Positions 37,404 through 45,894 of a stretch of 64,000 nucleotides of DNA are shown here, in pieces. Under the pieces are notes generated by a model, which saw only the letters and a list, made by a program, of their open reading frames with translations, did not search any database and was not told where the DNA came from. This DNA is from Muricoccus harenae (lineage in GTDB: Bacteria; Pseudomonadota; Alphaproteobacteria; Acetobacterales; Acetobacteraceae). Where the stretch lies: contig NZ_WWDL01000004.1 of NCBI RefSeq assembly GCF_009848505.1, positions 124,001-188,000 of the forward strand, read 5' to 3'. Both the position numbers and the translations under genes were made by a program. Numbering within the stretch: the stretch's first letter is position 1; every line of letters starts with the position of its first letter.

Positions 37404-38761
37404 CCACCTTCCACGCTGCCCACGCCCTTCTCCCCGGCGGCTGGGCACAGGATGTCACCATCATCGCCGACGCTGCGGGAACCATCACCGCCGCCACGCC
37501 CGGCACCGCGCCACCGCCCGGGGCCGAATGCCTGCCTGGGCATGTGATCCCCGGCCTCCCGAACATCCATTCCCACGCCTTCCAGCGCGCCATGGCCGGC
37601 GCCGCCGAGCGCCGCTCCCCTGCCGGCCGCGACAGCTTCTGGACCTGGCGCGAAACCATGTACCGCTTCGTCGCCCGCTTCACGCCTGACGACATGGAGG
37701 CGGTCGCCGCACAACTCCATGCCGAATGCCTGGAGCACGGCTTCACCCAACTCGCCGAGTTCCACTACCTGCACCATCAGCCCGACGGCACGCCCTATGC
37801 CGACCGTGCCGAAATGTCCCTCCGACACCTCGCCGCCGCGCAGCAGTCCGGCATCGGCCTGACGCTGCTGCCCAGCCTCTACCGGCATGGCGGCATCTTC
37901 GGCGCCGATCCCAATCCGGGCCAACGCCCGTTCCTGAATGACCTGGACGGCTTCCATGCCATTCTCGAACGCAGCGCCTCGGCCATGCGCGACATGCCCC
38001 GCACTCGCCTCGGCATCGCCCCGCATTCGCTGCGCGCCGTCACCCCAGCCATGCTTTCGGCGCTGGCGGACCATCCCGGCCCCATCCACATCCACGCCGC
38101 CGAGCAGGTGAGGGAGGTGGAGGAATGCATCGCCGCCACCGGCGCGCGACCCGTGGAATGGCTACTGCACAACGCGGCCATCGACCCGCGCTGGTGCCTC
38201 ATCCACTGCACCCACCTGACCAAGGCGGAGAGCCTGGGCCTCGCCCGCAGCGGTGCCACCGCCGGCCTCTGCCCCACCACCGAAGCCTCGCTCGGCGATG
38301 GCATCTTCGACCTGCCGACCTATGACGAGGCCGGCGGCCAGATCGCGATCGGCACCGACTCTCATGTCGGTACCGCCCCGCGTGAGGAATTGCGCCAGCT
38401 CGAGACATCGCAGCGCCTGCGTTCCCTCGGCCGCTCCGTCGCGACCAACGCATCCTCGCCGCATCCCGGCCGCGCGCTGCTCGATGCCGTGCTGGCGGGC
38501 GGTGCCCGCGCCGCAGGTGCCCCGCTTGGAAGCCTTTCTCCAGGCGCACGCTGCGATCTGGTGGAACTGGACGACACCCACCCCACCCTTACCGCGCATG
38601 AGGGCGACGCGCTGCTCGATGCCTGGATCTTCTCGGGACAGTCTAACCCCGTGCGCACCACCGTCGTTGCCGGCGAAGTACTGGTGCGCGACGGTCAGCA
38701 CCGCGCGCGGGACGCCATCTCGGCGCGCTTCCGCCAGGTAATGCCGCGCCTGACGGCCTGA
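37400..38761 (+). CDS. hutF: Formimidoylglutamate deiminase
   Basis: A 453-residue amidohydrolase that deiminates N-formimino-L-glutamate to N-formyl-L-glutamate and ammonia, the branch of histidine degradation that ends with HutG releasing formate. The metal ligands are in PNIHSHAFQRAMAG (His57, His59), IHIHAAEQ, IHCTHLT and GTDSHVG. Length is normal. It is translationally coupled to the HisP-like ATPase. HutG itself is not in this window. Confidence 0.94.
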
Positions 38762-38784
38762 CGCGGCGCGTCGTCAGGCGTCGC

Positions 38785-39645
38785 TCAGCAGCGCTTCCAG
38801 CTCCGCGGCGAGATCAACCCGCTGTCGATCTTGGCCTCGAGCCCATCCATGAAGGCCTGCATGTCCGTCGGGTCGAGGTCGTGCAGATCCGTGAACTTGA
38901 AGCGCCACCAGGCCAGCGACAGAAGGCGCGCGATCGTCTCCTCGTCAAACCTGTAGCGGATGATCTTCGCCGGGGAGCCAGCAACGATCGCATAGGGCGG
39001 CACGTCCCGCGTCACGAGCGCCCGCGCCCCGATCACCGCCCCGTGCCCCACGGTAATGCCGCGCTTCAGCAGCGCACCGGCGCCAATCCAGACATCATTC
39101 CCGATCACCGGCGCCGCCTTCAGCACCTTGAACGGACGCACCGGATACTCGACCCCGAATTCCTCGAGGCCAAAGGACTGCACATGGCGGCGATAGGTGA
39201 ACAGATGAGTGCTCACCCGATCGAGCGGGTGCTCATCGGCGCTGATGCTCACATCGCGCGCCACGCTGCAGTATCGTCCGAGCGAAAGATGGGCGCTGTG
39301 CGTGTAGGAGAACGCCCCGATGCTGCTGAAGGACCGTCGTGGCATTGTCGCATAAGGCTCGGGCGCGACACCACGCGGAATGCGGACCACCTCGCCAATC
39401 TTGAACACATTGGAGACCTGCCAGGGGTGCCGCAGAAAAATCCGCCTGGACCGGAAGTACTCTTCAGTCCGAGCACTCCAGACGATAGATAACTCGTTCC
39501 GGTCCGTGGCCACGCGACGATAATTCCTCATGTGGAGCCGGGACTTACCATGCCACCATTGTGCATGACCGGTAACATCGAATTTCCTCTTCGCGTCAGC
39601 GCGGCACATACAGCCGGGTTCGGTGCGTACCCACCGTCTATTCAT
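38785..39645 (-). CDS. CatB-like (xenobiotic) O-acetyltransferase, hexapeptide-repeat family
   Basis: A 286-residue left-handed beta-helix acetyltransferase. Hexapeptide repeats are visible in SLGRYCSVARDVSISADEHP and IGNDVWIGAGALLKRGITVGHGAVIGA, followed by ALVTRDVPPYAIVAGSPAK and the RYRFDEETIARLLSLAWWRF tail of the CatB/Vat group. Most such genomic copies modify surface sugars rather than antibiotics. The first ~75 residues are an extra N-terminal part, rich in arginine and tryptophan. The 5' part (about 39400-39700) is visibly poorer in GC than its neighbours, suggesting acquisition. The ATG at 39645 is used; a TTG five codons earlier is possible. Confidence 0.82.
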   Translation of the reverse strand: MNRRWVRTEPGCMCRADAKRKFDVTGHAQWWHGKSRLHMRNYRRVATDRNELSIVWSARTEEYFRSRRIFLRHPWQVSNVFKIGEVVRIPRGVAPEPYATMPRRSFSSIGAFSYTHSAHLSLGRYCSVARDVSISADEHPLDRVSTHLFTYRRHVQSFGLEEFGVEYPVRPFKVLKAAPVIGNDVWIGAGALLKRGITVGHGAVIGARALVTRDVPPYAIVAGSPAKIIRYRFDEETIARLLSLAWWRFKFTDLHDLDPTDMQAFMDGLEAKIDSGLISPRSWKRC

Positions 39646-39721
39646 GTAAGAACCCACCAAAACGGGTAGTCCATCGACGCCGCACCGCCTTAGACTTGCT
39701 GCATTCCAAGGATCACCGCCG

Positions 39722-40684
39722 ATGCAGCGCCGTGCCCTTCTCTCCCTCGCAGCCCTCGTTCCCCAGGCAGCGCAGGCTCAGCCCCGCTGGTCGCCGGATG
39801 CGCCAGTGCGCCTCATTGTCCCCTTCGCGCCAGGTGGTTCGCAGGACGTCCTCGGGCGCCTTCTCGCCCAGGCCGCCGGCCCCATCCTCGGCCGGACTGT
39901 CGTCATCGAGAACCGCGCCGGCGCCGGCGGCGTGCTGGGGGCCGAGGCCGTTGCCCGCGCCGCGCCGGACGGGCTGACCATCCTCCTCGCCACCGCCGGC
40001 CAGCTCACCATCGCCAAGGCCATCGGCCGCCGCCTGCCCTATGACGCGATTGCCGACTTCGCCCCCATCCTGCATCTCAGCGACAGCCCGGTCGCCCTCC
40101 TTGCCGCGCCGCAGCTCGATGTCGCGGATGTGCAGGATCTGCTGCGCCGCGCGCGCACCGCCCCACAGCCTTTGCCCTACGCCTCCACCGGCATCGGCAC
40201 GAACACGCATCTTATCATGGAGGACCTGAAGGCACGCGAGCGCCTGAACATCGAGCATGTGCCCTATCGCGGCGCCGCGGCCGCCTTCAACGATCTCGCG
40301 GCCGGGCGGATCGCGCTCATGTTCGTCTCGGTGCCCTCGGTCCTCGCCGCCAGCGGGGCACAGTTCAAGGTGCTGGCCGTCACATCCCGCACGCGCTTCC
40401 CCGCGACGCCCGATGTCCCCACCCTTATCGAAGCCGGTGTCCCCGATTTCGAAGCGAGCATCTGGACCGGCATCGAAGCGCCCGCGCGCACCCCTGCGCC
40501 GATCATCGCGCGGCTTGCCGAAGCCTTCAGCGAGGCCATGCGCACCGATCTCGTCCGCACACGGCTGGACGGCCTGGGCGTCACTCCCAATGGTGGCGAC
40601 GCCGCCGCCTTCGCCGCTATGCTGCGCGAGGATCTGGGGCGGTGGACCCGCGTCGCCACGCCCCTCGACATCAAGCTGGACTGA
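39722..40684 (+). CDS. Tripartite tricarboxylate transporter-type binding protein (TctC/Bug family), orphan
   Basis: A 320-residue periplasmic binding protein with a short signal peptide (LLSLAALVPQAAQAQ) and the Bug-family motifs PVRLIVPFAPGGSQDVLGR and VIENRAGAGGVLGAEAVARA. No TctA or TctB membrane gene is nearby, which is common for this family: such proteins serve shared transporters or signal pathways. AAGGA precedes the ATG. A perfect hairpin follows directly after the stop. Confidence 0.9.
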   Translation: MQRRALLSLAALVPQAAQAQPRWSPDAPVRLIVPFAPGGSQDVLGRLLAQAAGPILGRTVVIENRAGAGGVLGAEAVARAAPDGLTILLATAGQLTIAKAIGRRLPYDAIADFAPILHLSDSPVALLAAPQLDVADVQDLLRRARTAPQPLPYASTGIGTNTHLIMEDLKARERLNIEHVPYRGAAAAFNDLAAGRIALMFVSVPSVLAASGAQFKVLAVTSRTRFPATPDVPTLIEAGVPDFEASIWTGIEAPARTPAPIIARLAEAFSEAMRTDLVRTRLDGLGVTPNGGDAAAFAAMLREDLGRWTRVATPLDIKLD

Positions 40685-40685
40685 A

Positions 40686-40703
40686 GCCGCATGTCCATGC
40701 GGC
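40686..40703. terminator. Perfect hairpin after the first TctC gene
   Basis: GCCGCATG (40686-40693) and CATGCGGC (40696-40703) are exact reverse complements and begin two bases after the TctC stop codon, between it and the convergent small ORF. No T-tract follows. Confidence 0.45.
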
Positions 40704-40708
40704 GCGCG

Positions 40709-41017
40709 TCAGTTCTGTAGCCCCTGCATCAGCTCCCGAGCGACCGCGACGACCTGCTCCGCCAGGATCGCACGCAGCTCGGCGCCCGCCGTCGGGCGTG
40801 CCTCCGCGAGCAGCGCCAGCACCTGCCCGACTTCCTCGGCCGCGGCGCGCAGATAAGCGACGCGATCGGGCGCCTCGCGCAGCCCTTCCTCCAGCATCCG
40901 GCGCGCTGCATCGGCGAGGAGACGCCGCAGCAAATCATCCCGCTCGGTGCTGTCCCGCCTCTGCCGCTCTCCGCACGCCGCCGGCGCCCACAACAGCCTC
41001 GTCTCGTTCGGCATCAT
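40709..41017 (-). CDS. Small hypothetical helical protein
   Basis: A 102-residue predicted protein, almost entirely alpha-helical, with many alanine, arginine and glutamate residues (LLADAARRMLEEGLREAP, LRAAAEEVGQVLALLAEAR). It has no signal peptide, membrane segment or known motif. It occupies the only unassigned gap between two confident genes and ends beside a hairpin, which favours it being real, but GC-rich DNA makes such frames by chance and no good ribosome-binding site is seen. It faces the same way as the opine-dehydrogenase-like gene 105 bases upstream. Confidence 0.45.
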   Translation of the reverse strand: MMPNETRLLWAPAACGERQRRDSTERDDLLRRLLADAARRMLEEGLREAPDRVAYLRAAAEEVGQVLALLAEARPTAGAELRAILAEQVVAVARELMQGLQN

Positions 41018-41121
41018 CCATCCCCGCCGCCGCGCTCCCGACGGCGCGGCGCGGCCGGACCATGCGCGTCACCCGGAGACGCCAACACCCGGGACGTGCC
41101 AATCCTTGTGATCGGCGCCGC

Positions 41122-42189
41122 CTATGGCTCCCGCCCGATGCCGCGCGCCAACGAGGCTTCCAGCGCCGCCGGATCCAGCCCGTCCAGCAGCGGATTGTCC
41201 CGCAGCCCACGCCCCCACAGCGCCTCCAGCGACGTCACCACCGCCTCCGTCACCGGCATGGCAACCCCGCGCCCGCGCGCGAGCCAAAGATAGAAGGCGA
41301 GCCCATAGGGCACGTCCTCCGTGACATAGCGCGTCTCCATCTCCGCGGGCCCCAGCACCGCGCCCCGGGTCGTGGCAATGGCGGCGGCCATCTCCGCCAG
41401 CGGCCCGATCGGCACGCCATTCGCGCGGTGCAGCGATTCGCCCAGCCCGAGCACTGTCACGCCGAAGGCCGCGGCCAGGCTCGCGCGCTCCGTCGCCAGC
41501 GCATCCATCATCCGGCAGGCTGCCGGGGTCATCAGCCCGTATTGCGGCCAATCCTCCGCGCGCTCGATCCGCGTGACATTGGTCAGCGCCAGGACGGCGT
41601 GGATGATCGGATTCGCGTTGGCCAGCCCGGCCTGCAGCACATTGGGCGCCAGCGGGCAGGCATGACCGAACAGCGCTGTCGCCAGCGCCCCCATCTCCGT
41701 CGCCGAACCCGCCGGCACGGCCGCCATGTCCACCGCGGCCCTCACCGCCGCAACGCGCACGCGCCCCGGCGCCAGCCGCCGCGCCGTGACAGGCGTGGTC
41801 CCCATGGCCCCGATCGGCGCACGCCTCGCCGGACCCCCGCGCGCCGCGACGAGCGCATCCAGCGCCAGCGGCGCAAGCGAGGCAGCGGGTGCGATCAGCA
41901 GGGGAAGGCCCGGCGGCAGCGCGGCCGCGATGCGTGGCAGCAGCGCCGAGAAGGCATAGGCCGGCACGGCAAGAAACGCCGCATCGGCTTCCGCGAAAGC
42001 CTCACCCAGGTCACGCGCCACGCGCAGCGGAAAGTGCCCGGTCATGGCGCCTTCTGCCTCGATCGATCCCTCGATCCCCGCCGTTCCGGCACCAGATGGC
42101 GACCAGATCGCCACGGAATGCCCACGCGAGGCCGCCAACACCGCCGCCGCCGGCCCGATCGCGCCCGCTCCCAACACAGCCAGACGCAT
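41122..42189 (-). CDS. NAD/NADP octopine/nopaline (opine) dehydrogenase family protein
   Basis: A 355-residue dehydrogenase. The Rossmann nucleotide-binding loop is at the N-terminus (MRLAVLGAGAIGPAAA), and the C-terminal helical domain contains NANPIIHAVLALTNVTRIE, the Asn-Pro-x-x-His segment typical of opine dehydrogenases. Relatives include ketopantoate-reductase-like enzymes, so the substrate is uncertain; formation or breakdown of an N-carboxyalkyl amino acid is the family reaction. The ATG at 42189 has AAGGA seven bases upstream; the open frame to 42360 overlaps the divergent TctC gene and is rejected. Confidence 0.82.
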   Translation of the reverse strand: MRLAVLGAGAIGPAAAVLAASRGHSVAIWSPSGAGTAGIEGSIEAEGAMTGHFPLRVARDLGEAFAEADAAFLAVPAYAFSALLPRIAAALPPGLPLLIAPAASLAPLALDALVAARGGPARRAPIGAMGTTPVTARRLAPGRVRVAAVRAAVDMAAVPAGSATEMGALATALFGHACPLAPNVLQAGLANANPIIHAVLALTNVTRIERAEDWPQYGLMTPAACRMMDALATERASLAAAFGVTVLGLGESLHRANGVPIGPLAEMAAAIATTRGAVLGPAEMETRYVTEDVPYGLAFYLWLARGRGVAMPVTEAVVTSLEALWGRGLRDNPLLDGLDPAALEASLARGIGREP

Positions 42190-42317
42190 CGCGCGATCCT
42201 TTCCGCAGACGGGCCCGATCATCACCGCCGAATCCCGTGCGGCAAGTCCGGCGCAGCCGATTTCCGCCCCACCCGTTTCGCGCCTAGTCTGCCCCAAACC
42301 CTCCGGGAGCCCCGACG

Positions 42318-43319
42318 ATGACGATCCCGCGCCGCAGCGCCCTCCTCCTTCCCGTCGCACTCGGCATGGCCGGCGCGGCCCAGGCCCAAACCCAGAACCA
42401 GACCGGCCCCGCCGGCCGCTGGCCCACCCAGCCGGTGCGCATCATCGTCCCCGCGCCGGGCGGCGGCGGCACCGCCGACACCCTCGCCCGCATCTTCGCG
42501 CAGGAGATGGAGAAGCGCGTCAACCAGCGCGTCCTCATCGACAACCGCGGCGGCGCCAACGGCAATATCGGTGCACTCGCCGGCGCCCGCGCGGCGCCGG
42601 ACGGCTACACCATCCTCTGGTCCTGGGCCGGCACCCTCGCCACTGGTCCCGCCCTCTACAAGGACCTGCCCTTCGACCCCGAGAAGGACTTCGAGCCGGT
42701 CGTGCTCATCGGCAACGTCCCCAATGTGCTGGTCGTCAACAAGGAACTCGGCATCCGCACGCTGGAGCAGTTCGGCGCCTATGCCCGCGCCAATCCTGGC
42801 GCCATCAATTTCGGTTCCACCGGCAACGGCTCGTCGATGCATCTGGCCGGGGAGCTCTACAAGTCGCTCACCGGCACGCAGATGACGCATGTGCCCTACA
42901 CCGCGCCGGCCGCGGGCGTGACGGACCTGCTCTCCGGCCGCATCCAGGCGATGTTCAACCTCATCACCGGCGTCGTCGGGCAGGTGAAGGCCGGGGCGGT
43001 GACGCCCATCGCGGTACTGGACGACCGCCGCTCACCGCAATTGCCCGACGTGCCCACCACGGCGGAGCTCGGCATGCCCGGCCTCGTCTTCGGCACATGG
43101 TTCGGCCTTTTCCTGCCGAAGGGCTCCGACCCCGCCTTCGTGCAGCGCCTGAACACCCTCGCCAACGAGATCCTCAACGATCCCGAGGCGAAGGCGCGGT
43201 TCGAGCAATCCGGCATGGCGACGCTGGGCGGCCCGCCGCAGCGCCTCGCGACCTTCCTGCATGAGGAGATCGGGCGCCATGCGGCGCTCGTGCGGGCTTC
43301 GGGGGCGCGGAACGAATAG
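42318..43319 (+). CDS. Tripartite tricarboxylate transporter-type binding protein (TctC/Bug family), orphan
   Basis: A 333-residue periplasmic binding protein with signal peptide LLLPVALGMAGAAQAQ and Bug motifs QPVRIIVPAPGGGGTADTLAR and VLIDNRGGANGNIGA. It is divergent from the opine-dehydrogenase-like gene across a 128-base gap, so the two may share control and substrate. No TctA or TctB gene is adjacent. GGGAG precedes the ATG. Confidence 0.92.
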   Translation: MTIPRRSALLLPVALGMAGAAQAQTQNQTGPAGRWPTQPVRIIVPAPGGGGTADTLARIFAQEMEKRVNQRVLIDNRGGANGNIGALAGARAAPDGYTILWSWAGTLATGPALYKDLPFDPEKDFEPVVLIGNVPNVLVVNKELGIRTLEQFGAYARANPGAINFGSTGNGSSMHLAGELYKSLTGTQMTHVPYTAPAAGVTDLLSGRIQAMFNLITGVVGQVKAGAVTPIAVLDDRRSPQLPDVPTTAELGMPGLVFGTWFGLFLPKGSDPAFVQRLNTLANEILNDPEAKARFEQSGMATLGGPPQRLATFLHEEIGRHAALVRASGARNE

Positions 43320-43325
43320 GGGAGG

Positions 43326-43363
43326 CCGGGGGAAGGAATTCCCCCGGACCCCCGTCTTTTTTT
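43326..43363 (+). terminator. Intrinsic terminator after the second TctC gene
   Basis: CCGGGGGAA (43326-43334) pairs perfectly with TTCCCCCGG (43339-43347) around a GGAA loop. A T-rich run (TCTTTTTTTC) follows seven bases later. This is the clearest rho-independent terminator in the window, only seven bases after the TctC stop. Confidence 0.8.
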
Positions 43364-43370
43364 CTTCGGG

Positions 43371-43940
43371 CTAAGCGGCGGGCGGGGTGGATTCGCCGAG
43401 CGACTGCATCAGGCGGTTCGCATTGGCGAACATCGCGATGGAATGGATCAGGTCCAGCACCTGCAGATCGTCCATTCCCACGGCCCGCAGCGGCGCCAGG
43501 TCGGCGGCCGTCACGGCGTCCGGCGTCCGCGTCAACTTCTCTGAGAAATCCGCGATCGCACGGCGGCGGGGATCGCTCTCCACCGCATGGCCTTCATCGA
43601 GCACACGCTGCATCGCCTCCGGCTGCTTCGACAGATCGGCGAAGCGCCGCGCGTGGACGGAGGTGCAGTACACGCAGCCATTCGTCATGGAGACGATGGC
43701 GGTGGAGAACTCCCGGTCCGCCCGCGGCAACCCGCGCGGCGCATACATCACCGTATTGAACAACGCCCCGCGCTCGCCTAGCGAGGCCGGGTCCTGTGCC
43801 AGCGTCAGGAAATAGGTCGAGCGCCGCTGTGCCGGCGGGCAGGCCTCCAGCGCGGCCAGCTGCGCGGGCGTGGCGGTCTCGGCCTCCACCGGCGGAATGC
43901 GCGGCGTCCAGCCCACCTCTTCCATCGTGAAGCGGCTCAT
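43371..43940 (-). CDS. AhpD-like peroxidase / carboxymuconolactone-decarboxylase-fold protein
   Basis: A 189-residue all-helical protein with the AhpD-type redox motif Cys89-x-x-Cys92 followed by His96 (NGCVYCTSVHARR). It appears to match the uncharacterised alkylhydroperoxidase group named after Agrobacterium Avi_7169, whose members sit next to a second CMD-fold protein exactly as here. It overlaps that neighbour (ATGA). Probable role: thiol-dependent peroxide reduction or another redox step supporting the flavoprotein encoded first in the operon. Confidence 0.82.
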   Translation of the reverse strand: MSRFTMEEVGWTPRIPPVEAETATPAQLAALEACPPAQRRSTYFLTLAQDPASLGERGALFNTVMYAPRGLPRADREFSTAIVSMTNGCVYCTSVHARRFADLSKQPEAMQRVLDEGHAVESDPRRRAIADFSEKLTRTPDAVTAADLAPLRAVGMDDLQVLDLIHSIAMFANANRLMQSLGESTPPAA

Positions 43941-44437
43941 GATGCGGCCTCCTCCTGCATCGCGCGCAAGCCTGCGATCACCCGCACCTGATAGGGCACG
44001 AAGGAAACCAGCTGCGTCACCGCCACGATGTCGCGCGGCGTCAACCCCATGGCCGTCAGCGCGTCAATCGTGTCCTGCGTCACATCCTCCGGCCGCGCCG
44101 CCACCACATCGGCATAGCGCAGCAAGGCAGCCAGCCGCCCCTCCATCGGTGCGTCCGACAGATCCTCCGCCAGCATGATCGCCTCCTGCGCGGAAGCGGC
44201 CTCAAGCAATGCGCGGAACCGCGCCGCCAATGCCTCGTCCCCCTCCCGCAACGCGGCTCGCAGCGCCAGCGCCGCGCGATCCACATGCGAGACGTTGCCG
44301 GGATCCTCCGGCATCAGCAGCTCGCGATAGGCCCCCTGCGCGTGGCGCAGCGCCTCCGGCCGGCGGCGCCGCAGCTCCGCCAGAGGCGAGCCGGGCGCGA
44401 TGCCCAGGATATCCTCGATGAGGTCGTCGCCACTCAT
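43937..44437 (-). CDS. CMD-domain protein (Avi_7170-like)
   Basis: A 166-residue helical protein of the carboxymuconolactone decarboxylase fold that lacks the CxxC pair of its partner. The N-terminal MSGDDLIEDILGIAPGSPLAEL and C-terminal LTPRDIVAVTQLVSFVPYQVR look like the small family paired with Avi_7169-type AhpD proteins. The start at 44437 overlaps the flavoprotein stop, and its stop overlaps the AhpD-like start, so the three genes are translationally coupled. The frame is open to 45028 on the same strand, but that part lies within the flavoprotein gene. Confidence 0.78.
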   Translation of the reverse strand: MSGDDLIEDILGIAPGSPLAELRRRRPEALRHAQGAYRELLMPEDPGNVSHVDRAALALRAALREGDEALAARFRALLEAASAQEAIMLAEDLSDAPMEGRLAALLRYADVVAARPEDVTQDTIDALTAMGLTPRDIVAVTQLVSFVPYQVRVIAGLRAMQEEAAS

Positions 44438-45894
44438 GCGCTCACTCCCCTCGCAGGCCATTCGTCGCCCAGCAGCTCGGGCGTATCGAAGGCCACCAGA
44501 CGTTCGAAATGCGTTTCCCGGTCCTCGACGAAGAGGGAACGCGCGATGCCGCGCGACAACCGCTTCGCCCCCGCGGAGATCGCCGGAATATCGCCCGTCA
44601 GCTTCCCATGGCTCAGCGTGGCCGGATAGTTGAAGGCATGGATACGGGCCAGCGCCGGGCATTCCCCCGGCACCTTCTCCTGGAAGGAGAAATCCGGCGC
44701 CAAATCCGGCGAGAAGGCCAGCTCCTCGCTTTCCTGCCCGGCCGCGGGCGTGAAGCGGTCCCGCCAAAGCCGGATATGCGGCGCGATCAGCGCGAGCTCC
44801 GGCCGCTCGTCGAGCGCCACCTTGAACCCCGTGGCGAAGATGAGGAAGTCCACCGTGAAGGCCCCGCGCGGCGTCTCCACGCGCAACGCGCCATCCACCT
44901 CCCGCACCCCTGTCACCGGGGAGGAGAGATGCAGCCGCGCATGCGGATGCCGCGAGACGCGCATCGTGCTGTCGCGCGGCGGCGGCGTCTGCGCCGAGCC
45001 CGCGTAATGCAGGAAGCGCCACTTCCACTCATCGGGCAGCCCGGCGAAGCCATGCACCACGCCCTGGCTGCCGATGCCGGTGAACTTGTTGATCCGCGGA
45101 AGCTCCGCGCGCCGCACGAACAGGTCGAGCGAAGCCGCCCCCGCCTCCAGCGCCGTGGCCGCATTGTCCATGGCGGAAGCGCCCGCGCCCACCACACCGA
45201 CGCGCTTCCCGCGCAGCGCCGCGAAGTCGATCTCCTCCCGGGAATGCGCCCAGAAGCGGCGGTCCACCCGCCGCGCCATTTCCGGCACGAAATGCCCGCC
45301 CAATCCATCGCGCCCGCTCGCCAGCACCAGCCGGCGGCACAGCACCTCAGGCCCCGTGCACATCTCCAGCACGATCAACCCACCCTCGCGCGGGCGGATC
45401 AGCGCGACATCGGCGCCATTCTCCACCGGCACCGCCATCACGCGGCGATACCAGTTGAGGTAGTCCATCCACATGCCGCGCGGAATTTTGCCCAGCGCCT
45501 CCCAGGCCGCGGCGCCATGCTGCGCCTCGAAGAAGGCGCGGAAGGTGAGGGCGGGCAGCCCCAGCGCAGGCCCCGCCAGCCCCTTCGGCGAGCGCAGCGT
45601 CTCCATCCGCGCATAGCTCACCCAGGGGCCTTCCTGCCCCTCCGCCGCGCGGTCCAGCACGCGCAGCCGGTCCACCCCGTCGAGCCGCAGCGCCGCCGCG
45701 GCCGCCAGCCCGGCCATCCCCGCGCCCACGATCGCCACATCCGCCACCGGCCGCCCGTCAGGCGCGGCACGTTCCGGCACCCAGGGCTTCGCGGGCAGCT
45801 CCAGCCATTCCAGATCCTGCCGGAGCCGCTGCTCCAGCACCGTCAAGCCGCTCAAGGCAGCGCCTGCATACGTCGCTCCACCATTCCTCGCCAT
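44434..45894 (-). CDS. FAD/NAD(P)-binding flavoprotein monooxygenase
   Basis: A 486-residue cytoplasmic oxidoreductase with two Rossmann motifs: FAD site VAIVGAGMAGLAAAAAL near residue 55 and NAD(P) site VGVVGAGASAMDNAAT near residue 230. An ATGFKV-type motif (LIFATGFKVALDE) in the last third is typical of flavin-containing and Baeyer-Villiger-type monooxygenases. The ATG at 45894 has a strong GGAGGG ribosome-binding site although it lies 43 bases inside the end of ccmI. It is followed by the paired CMD and AhpD-like genes. Substrate unknown. Confidence 0.85.
   Translation of the reverse strand: MARNGGATYAGAALSGLTVLEQRLRQDLEWLELPAKPWVPERAAPDGRPVADVAIVGAGMAGLAAAAALRLDGVDRLRVLDRAAEGQEGPWVSYARMETLRSPKGLAGPALGLPALTFRAFFEAQHGAAAWEALGKIPRGMWMDYLNWYRRVMAVPVENGADVALIRPREGGLIVLEMCTGPEVLCRRLVLASGRDGLGGHFVPEMARRVDRRFWAHSREEIDFAALRGKRVGVVGAGASAMDNAATALEAGAASLDLFVRRAELPRINKFTGIGSQGVVHGFAGLPDEWKWRFLHYAGSAQTPPPRDSTMRVSRHPHARLHLSSPVTGVREVDGALRVETPRGAFTVDFLIFATGFKVALDERPELALIAPHIRLWRDRFTPAAGQESEELAFSPDLAPDFSFQEKVPGECPALARIHAFNYPATLSHGKLTGDIPAISAGAKRLSRGIARSLFVEDRETHFERLVAFDTPELLGDEWPARGVSA

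Noticed and set aside
38757-38778. Hairpin between hutF and the acetyltransferase gene
   Set aside because: Only six pairs (CCTGAC/GTCAGG) with competing folds and no T-tract; too weak to list as a terminator.
44434-45028. Longer version of the CMD-domain protein starting at 45028
   Set aside because: The extra residues lie within the flavoprotein gene and are low-complexity; the ATG at 44437 fits the operon overlap.
45846-45894. A TTG start at 45846 for the flavoprotein, avoiding overlap with ccmI
   Set aside because: No ribosome-binding site precedes it, whereas the ATG at 45894 has a well-placed GGAGGG.
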